NCBI GenBank assembly: GCA_963989385.1
Contig: OZ022499.1
Location: forward strand, 53,991,757-54,055,756
Direction: 5' to 3'
DNA: 64,000 nt
From: Ctena decussata
Lineage: Eukaryota > Mollusca > Bivalvia > Lucinida > Lucinidae
Shown here: positions 57,522 to 64,000 of the stretch, one piece after another
Position numbering within the stretch: the first letter of the stretch is position 1
How the letters are laid out: each line of letters opens with the position of its first letter
Made by a program: the position numbers and the translations under genes
Notes under the pieces: generated by a model
Database searches by the model: none
What the model saw: only the letters and a program-made list of their open reading frames with translations
Told to the model about the DNA's origin: nothing

Positions 57522-58105
57522 ATGCCAAATGATAAATTTGTGAGATACAACTATAATCCCAAGAAGTCTGTTTTCGAGATCGTAGAGAACTATATGGACA
57601 AACATATGATTTGCATAGAGAAAGAATACGTCAAGATGGTTTTGAATAATCTGAACAAAGTATACTATGGAACAAATGCAGAGTGTAAAATGAAAAGAGC
57701 AAAGGACAGGCAACCACTCCAAGAAGTTATACAGGTTGTAAATGCCACAGTTCCTCCTCAGAATATTTCAGATGCTGGCAATTTAAAATCTAAAGGCGTT
57801 TGCATCATTTGCCGAACGCTTTACAAAAGTGGCCTAATAAGCACGATCCCATCAAATGCGCGTTCAGACCTGGTTTCTTTTTGTTTCAAATGTCTGTTCC
57901 AAAAGCTGGTGTCATGTGCTTGTCTCATTTAGATAAAAAGAACTTAAAATCAGATAGTGCACCTAGAAAATCTTCAGTCAAACTTACACCTGAAAATGTA
58001 TCTAAATTGATTCAGCAGTTGTTGGAAGTGATAAGCAAGTCTAATAACCACCCTTATCCTGATTTTGGAGATACACCATTTCTAGGATATTATCACATGG
58101 ACTAA
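57522..58105 (+). CDS. Unrecognised ORF with one frame break and two CxxC pairs
   Basis: An ATG at 57522 (A at -3) opens a frame MPNDKFVRYNYNPKKS that stays open to 57932, about 137 codons from this ATG. It holds CIIC at residues 94-97 and CFKC at 121-124, a spacing that could bind zinc. After the second CxxC the sense continues in another frame (SVPKAGVMCLSH) to a TAA... stop after YYHMD at 58105. So one indel or an unseen splice separates the halves, near 57890-57905. I recognise no family. An upstream in-frame ATG at 57441 adds 27 hydrophobic residues, but the internal ATG looks better. It sits between a transposable element and an inverted repeat, so it may be a TE-borne or recently broken gene. 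Confidence 0.35.
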
Positions 58106-58912
58106 TTGGACCAAGGAACAATCTGAAAATATGTAAGGTAACGTTGTAGATATGCTAAACACTTCTCAAAGAAACAAGGCGTCGGTATATATGGAAGGGT
58201 ATCAGGGTCATAATTCAAATACGTAGTGCATTTTCTATTCTGCAAGAACACAAAGTGTCTCTCAGAAATATCCATTCTGTATTTTACAAAATGCCCTGAT
58301 GCCCGATTCCATTTGCATGTTATGGATGCTTATTATGCTTTAACACAAAGGGCTTCTCAGTAATATGCATTTTACACTCTACAAAAATCTATTTCCCATT
58401 AAATGAAAATATAACAGTGAATGTCTTTCTGTGATCAATACGGAATCTGCTTTCTACAGAATGTCTTTCCGATTGGCTCTTTGATTATTCTGTTACAATT
58501 CAATCGCTTTTCCTGAACTTGCGTTTTGTTATGTTGGCTTACGGTAAATCTGGTAACCGCTACATGTATATGGCATTTGCCTTATCGCTTTCCGCTTTAG
58601 CGTATTTTGACTACGCAACTAAATTTCTAGCTTCACAGTATAATTAGAAGAAAAGAAAAGAAAAATGGAAATATTTAAATATTTACCTTTACAATGATTG
58701 ACCTTGATATATGCAATGTTTACAATTTTGGTACCGGTGTCGAGGTAAAATGTATTCAGTATGAGAAGCCATGTTGACAACAGTTATGATTTATTTTCCA
58801 TGCATTAACCTTAACATTCACTGTGAAACCACCGCAACCCGGAAGATGACAGACCATCATACATGTCGGTGAAAGGTTATTATTCATATTTTTCACCATT
58901 CGATATTTTTGC

Positions 58913-58960
58913 TGGTAAGCGCTAGCGAGCCTCGAACCCACACGGCAGAGGTTTGTCTCG
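58913..58960 (-). mobile_element. SINE or tRNA-like fragment
   Basis: On the minus strand GTGGGTTCGAGGCTCGC resembles a pol III B box. No A box is seen. Confidence 0.3.
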
Positions 58961-59112
58961 AGGGGAGTGAGGTACTCAGAAAGTTTCTTACCACATAGGC
59001 AGGGATTATTTTTTGGGTTTGAAATTTCAAAATTTACTATTTTCATGGGTTTTGAGAAAATCATGCTATTTTTATGGGTATTATGGTGCTTTGAGCAACC
59101 TTTTATTTTTGT

Positions 59113-59154
59113 GGTGGGGGTGGGGGGGGAGGGGGCGGGGTGGCGGGGTCACCT
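59113..59154 (+). repeat. G-rich quadruplex-prone run
   Basis: gtgggggtggggggggaggg followed by ggcggggtggcggggt gives at least four runs of three or more G with short loops. Confidence 0.75.
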
Positions 59155-59698
59155 CAAAAACAACTATTTTTATGAGATTGTCAGCGGGGTTGTCAAAAGT
59201 TCTGGGTATTTTCCTAGCACCTGTGCAGTTGTCTTGGGCCCAAATAAAGGCTCGCATTAGTGATTACTGACCTCCTGTAGTTCCATGTACTGATGAAGCA
59301 CATTATTTTATTGTTAATGTCTCGTTCATAGCATTTAGGATGCATGAATAAAATAAATACAATCATATTTTAGACTGAAAAGGAATAGAATTTACGCTGG
59401 GAACATTTGGGCAGGCTATATTGCCAACTTTTTTTCTGGGGTATATGGTATATAAAAATATCAGCTTTTTTTATGTGGGGGTGCTATTTTTTTAAGCACT
59501 AGAGGCTAGGTCCCAAACTATGTAGCCAAAAAAAGGGCTAGACACGAGTCAAATATTATATCATCTTTGGTATCGGGACGCCCAACCTTGTCTATTAATA
59601 AAAACAAACAAACGATTGGCCCTTTGGATGTGACACCAGTAATTACTTCAGATTCAGAACTCTCACTCATGGAAGCTGCATTCTTAGAAATTGGGTGC

Positions 59699-60277
59699 AT
59701 TGTTTTTTGTCTGTTGCTTGGTCCACCGGGGCTCAACTGGTGACCTTCTTTTGCTTCAGATTTCCAGTGGGGTTGTTTGGCTGGCCAGGGATCTCCACCT
59801 GTCAGACGGCCCGCTGTATCTGTTGAGTCCTCGTCTTTGCTTCTTCATGGTGTTGAAATTTGATTTATGTGTTTACCGTGATGATTCATTGACGAGTTAG
59901 AGGGTTATCATGCGAACCGAACAACCAACTAAATGTTTTGTACCACTTCAGAAACTGAGGGTAAAGTTGGGCCTGTAAAATCGATTTAAGCCCCCCAGTA
60001 ATTCATTACTGACCGTTCCAAGGCGGTAGTTCTGTTGTGGTTCTCTGTTGCCTGTTTTTGGTGTCAGAGTTTCTGTGATGTTTTACCTTATGTATGTTCT
60101 TATTATTTTTGGTTCGGTTTGGGTTGCTGAGTGGCCACCTTTCGGGAACAAGCTGCTCACTCGGTTGGCAATATGTTCTCTGTATCTTGATTATTTGTAA
60201 TCTTAGTTGTTTCCGGCTATGGTTTGAGGGCTGGATTTGGATTTTGATTGTTTCAGTTCCTGGTCTTTGCATACTTT
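59699..60277 (+). repeat. 590-bp interspersed repeat, copy 2
   Basis: It is the same as 9918-10512 with only a few percent differences and a few indels. The two copies agree in both ends to within a few bases, which supports these as true element limits. Confidence 0.88.
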
Positions 60278-61330
60278 TTACTTTTGAAGTCCAGGAATTC
60301 CAACGACATGATCTATAAGCATCTTCAGTTGTTGTTTTTTTTTTGTCAGGAATTATATGATATTGATTTAATGCTGATCAAAAGTAGCCAGTGTAAGAAT
60401 AATATCTATTGCAACAGATACCCAAAGGTAGTCAGAAATGGTACCTGGGTACAAATTTCTAACCGTCCCAGCCCGGCAGCTAACTCCATTTATTATTGTT
60501 ATTTGAATAATTATCATTTCAGACAGATAATGTTTTTCATACATTTAAGTGTAGTTTACCCATTACATTCTTCTTGTAATCAAACTAGGTATTTCAGTTA
60601 TTCCAAAAAAAAATATGATCGTGAATGCATGTTGATAAAAACAACCAGTGTATAAGAATAAGATCCCGGGGATCGGGATGCTACATGTACCCATCTCAGT
60701 CCTATAGCGCACTTCATTAAATATTTTGAGATGGAACTATTAATCATTTACGACAGCTAAGACTTCCCATACATTTGAGCCGTGGAGCTAGCCTTTATTT
60801 TTTCGTAGTCGTAAAGCGGAATGCATTTAATCGTAAATCGATTTGCAACGAAGCGATAAACAATGATCCGAAATACGCGGGGAAATACGGAAAGCGTTTT
60901 GGAATAAAGCCAATAACAGTTATTGTGAAAGGGATAAAATTAATGTGGTATTTATTTTTAAATATTCTAATCATAAAACATTAACAACAAATCAATGAGC
61001 CCGATGGTCACAGATTTAGAAAACCCGCTAAGCATAATGGATTCAAGCGTAAAGGCATTTTTATATTATCGAAAGGCTCTCTGTGTTATCGCGGAATACA
61101 AAAACAAATTACTTAAATAGAATTATGACCCTGAATCAAGCGTAAAGGCATTTTGTAGAATGCATAATGCTTAGTATTGAAAAAGCACTCTGTGTTAAGA
61201 CAAAATAGAAGTACACAAAACCTAAATGGAATTATGACCCCGATACCCTTCCATAGGTATAAGCTATTTCTTGCTTTACATGAATACTGGTTTCGGACAA
61301 ACCTGTACCCTCTTCAGTCCTCACCCTGTC

Positions 61331-62016
61331 TCTCGTGTTGCTGTAGCTATCCATTCTGTCTCTGATAGCTAAGTACTTTAATCCAGAACATATTGATATA
61401 GATAGTTAGACTACCAGAGAGGCTACAATGACGCAACTTGCGCACAAAATTTCTTCGGGGAGAACTGGATACATGTAATAACCATTTTGGATGGAACTGA
61501 CTTTTACATACAGAAAATTGAGGACTATGAAATGGCCAGAAGAACTTATTTTGGACATTAAATCGATAACTTGTAAAGATTATGTAAGTTCGTCTCCCAG
61601 ACGGTTATGTCTTGGATACCCTTAGCCCTTTCATGAGTGATGGTAAGATTAATGATACGGGGATGACCCAATGCAAAACTGACTTTTGTGATAAGTCTAC
61701 TGACTGGCTAAGGAAAGAAAATTTGTAAGGTTTTGAATTATACAGGAGGATTTGAGGCATAAAGAAAATAAGTTTATACTGCTATATGCCAGGGAAAGGC
61801 TTTCTCAGCATCTCACCGAGGAGGCTGACCAGTTAAGGCTAGTTACAAAAGTCAGATGGGCTATATAGGCATACCATGGTAGACTGAAGAAACAGAAGTT
61901 CTTCTTTAACGTTATGGAACACCACCATATACCACATCTTAAGAACTTTGTCTGAATTACTTCGGCTGCCATGAATGCATATCGCTCTCCTATAGTAAAT
62001 GACAAGCCAGGAGATT
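61331..62016 (+). pseudogene. Decayed DDE (DDE_Tnp_4-like) transposase
   Basis: Across several stops and frame changes, pieces line up in order with a transposase family common in marine invertebrates. SRVAVAIHSVSDS is at about 61331, FNPEHIDID with TTREATM at about 61378-61430, VITILDGTDFYIQKIEDYEM from 61475, RRTYFGH near 61535, LDTLSPFMSDGKIND near 61610-61650, then LRLVTKVRWAI near 61830 and AYHGRLKKQKFFFN near 61870, with ITSAAMNAYRSP near 61960. The D of LDGT and of SDG..ND fit catalytic region positions; the later acidic residue is not clear. The family is recalled from pattern; I place it as Harbinger/ISL2EU-like with caution. It is non-functional. No terminal repeats were found. Confidence 0.7.
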
Positions 62017-62242
62017 AAGCTAAGGCTAACTTCATGATGCAAAGTGCATCTAAAACAAACAATTAACTTGAATTAAGGGTTCAGGGGATGCAGTTTCTAG
62101 CAGAGGTAGAAAATGGGTCTACATGTATGTGAAAAATCCATGCACCTTAAAACAACAAATTTTTGCCTGCCGACGAGTAAAGAACTTTGTACACTACAAA
62201 GGTCACGGATAAATTATAAATAGACTGACACCAACCAGTCTG

Positions 62243-62300
62243 GCCAACATCATAAGTTGGCCGAATTCGATTTCGTTTTACTTTGTAATTGTTTGTATTC
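62243..62300 (+). mobile_element. SINE fragment (second type), 3' part
   Basis: agtctggccaacatcataag and cgttttactttgt match the 3' part of 38690-38830. Confidence 0.4.
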
Positions 62301-62463
62301 ATCCCTTAGTGTGTATCCAATGATCCAAAGGTGTTGGTTTGTGTTATTCGTAATATTAAACCAGGACTCTTATAAGTAAGACTTTTAGTTGTCGACGATA
62401 AAAACTGATTTAAGTGTTATTATTTAGATGACTTTTCAGAAGAAAACTTTAGTTTTTCAGAAA

Positions 62464-62464
62464 T

Positions 62465-62500
<36 letters not shown>

Positions 62501-62515
62501 AGGAGAGAAAGAAGG
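62464..62515 (+). repeat. GA microsatellite
   Basis: A gagagagagagagagagaaa-type run about 50 bp long, imperfect. Confidence 0.9.
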
Positions 62516-62529
62516 TAAACGTTTACCAC

Positions 62530-64000
62530 CGACGTTATAGTAAAATAATTAAGATTTAAAAAAGAATTATCTTTGAGCAATTGGTCGATTATAAAACTAA
62601 ATGAAGTGTAAAGAAGGAAATGCCAGAAGTACAAGACATAAGCCACCCAAGACATAGCAAAGGGAAGTGAAACATACATGTATAACGAGAAAACATGATG
62701 TGTACATCCTCTTAGAGAAAAATAACCTAAAATTTATGCCTTACTGATAATCAGACCAGATGTTTTCGCCATCCCCTAATTATCTGGACACTGCAGGTAT
62801 CAGCTAAACATGCTCTGTGAACTACTTTGCCATTAGCTCTGGTTCTCGGTTAATAATACAGGTAATTCAAGCATGTAGTATTTTTATCAGCGGTGCTGCT
62901 GAAACCTGATTCAAGGTATTAGTGCGCCGATTTAAGAACGCTCTCATAAAGTACTCTAGAAAATCGCATATCCAATGATAAAGTTTTGTCTACTTTTATT
63001 CTAAATACAATAGTGTGTTTGAAGACATATTTTTGAAGTATCACACGAAAATAAGTTTGCAATACAACTGGAACTATTTTTTTATAAAGGCTTTAAAAGA
63101 GGAAACACTGTTTCGCTGGTTCCCGTGCCATTACAAAACTGTTTAATTACAAAACGCTTAAATTTTAACGTAGAAATCCGTTCAAAACGCCTAAACAACA
63201 TAATTTTTAACGAGGATTTCGATTTTCTAGTTTATATCAAGATTAGGATGCGGGATATTTATGTTTTACTTTTAACTAGAGAAAATCGGTTAACAGCGTA
63301 ATCTTCACCACATGGGGCACTGCTGCGAAGTTGCATAATTCTGTATCATTTATTGGTATACCGGAGGATTATACGACCAGTTTCATTAGAAACACATGTG
63401 AAATCGATACCCCGAGTAACCCTAGTTTATATAGCAGTAAGTCGGGTCGGTCGGGGTCAATTCTCTAAGAGCATGTACACGGCATGCAGTATATTTGACA
63501 TTTTAAAACATTTAAAGGAGTAATTGTAATAGAAGAACTGCCTTCTACTAAGGAATCAGATGATATTTATTTATTTTTGCTGATACTGGTATTTTAAATT
63601 TTATTTATTCCATACTTCTGGTTGCATTTACTGGGTTACACCTAATATTTTGTAATTTGCGGAAAAACAGACTATCCAACAAATATAAAACACTGATTCA
63701 AGTTATTAAAAGAACAACAACTGTCTGTTACAGCTTTTTATCAACATATTGTCATGTTTCTTTTCATTTTCAATATTGCCTGAATCCATGTACGATAAGA
63801 AAGCGAAATAAGATTAAATTTAAAAAGAGTCACCGAATACGTACAACACTGCATCAATGCATTTGAAAATAAATCTATTTTGAATAAGCTGCAATTGTGA
63901 ATCTAACAAAACTCGGACCACAACAAACTTTAAATACCTTAAACCCGGTGTCAGAATATAGTGTTACGCTTCATAACCCTAGAAACTGTGAAAACCTGCT
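62530..64000. other. No recognised feature
   Basis: AT-rich; short ORFs without recognised domains. Confidence 0.4.

Larger units (their letters stand above)
58170..61260. repeat. Pair of inverted arms ~470 bp each
   Basis: 58170-58640 and 60780-61260 are inverted homologues. Shared blocks are agggtatc(a/g)gggtcataatt(c), tacaaaatgcc, taacacaaagggcttctcag-type sequence, and (g)ctttagcg/cgtaaagcg with ctacg(c/a)aacta-type ends. The 2.1-kb between holds the second 590-bp repeat and a G-rich run. It could be ends of one large element or two copies. Confidence 0.6.

Noticed and set aside
1..64000. Bacterial or viral origin of the window
   Set aside because: No long ORFs, no operon structure, and eukaryotic SINE, LINE and Tc1 remnants throughout.

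Overview
The window looks like repeat-dense nuclear DNA from a mollusc, most likely a bivalve. It is AT-rich with very short ORFs, has no operons or ribosome-binding sites, and carries tRNA-derived SINEs with target-site duplications, many foldback and MITE-type elements, decayed Tc1, DDE and LINE coding remnants, and splice-like signals. The bivalve placement is inference from recognised repeat styles: GAGCCGCG hairpin elements, CCCCCGTGACGATAG elements with TCTGTCCG runs, and GACCTTGACCTTGG tandem repeats. It is not a database result. I see no gene I would call confidently functional. The window is probably intergenic or a very large intron.

Layout. 0-9 kb: a 350-bp hairpin element, a 162-bp tandem array, a 0.67-kb inverted repeat, a full SINE with 12-bp duplications, and the decayed C-terminus of a LINE reverse transcriptase. 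9-18 kb: an unclassified 590-bp repeat, GAGCC MITEs, a piggyBac-like MITE, a rearranged Tc1 element with two copies of its 3' end, and a 320-bp foldback. 18-31 kb: tandem duplications, several foldbacks, a second copy of the first hairpin element, a 0.9-kb mariner-type element inserted in an older repeat, and a 1.16-kb foldback with a GACCGGGG-rich centre. 31-39 kb: another GAGCC MITE nested in a TTAAGGTG element, a palindromic repeat, and a roughly 4-kb inverted duplication whose arms carry micro-exon-like segments. 39-46.4 kb: a TA-flanked element, then a 5.8-kb segment bounded by inverted arms that encloses a MITE, CCCCCGTGACGATAG elements, a SINE and a 1.5-kb cruciform-forming satellite. 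46.4-56 kb: a palindrome-rich 640-bp element, a tandem hAT-like MITE, SINE fragments and small tandem repeats. 56-64 kb: an 864-bp element with perfect 11-bp ends, an unrecognised frame-broken ORF with two CxxC pairs, a second copy of the 590-bp repeat, and a decayed DDE-type transposase.

No genes visibly work together. The parts relate by transposition history: nested insertions give relative ages, and several elements keep their palindromes despite sequence divergence. Repeat boundaries were read by eye and are approximate unless a target duplication fixes them.
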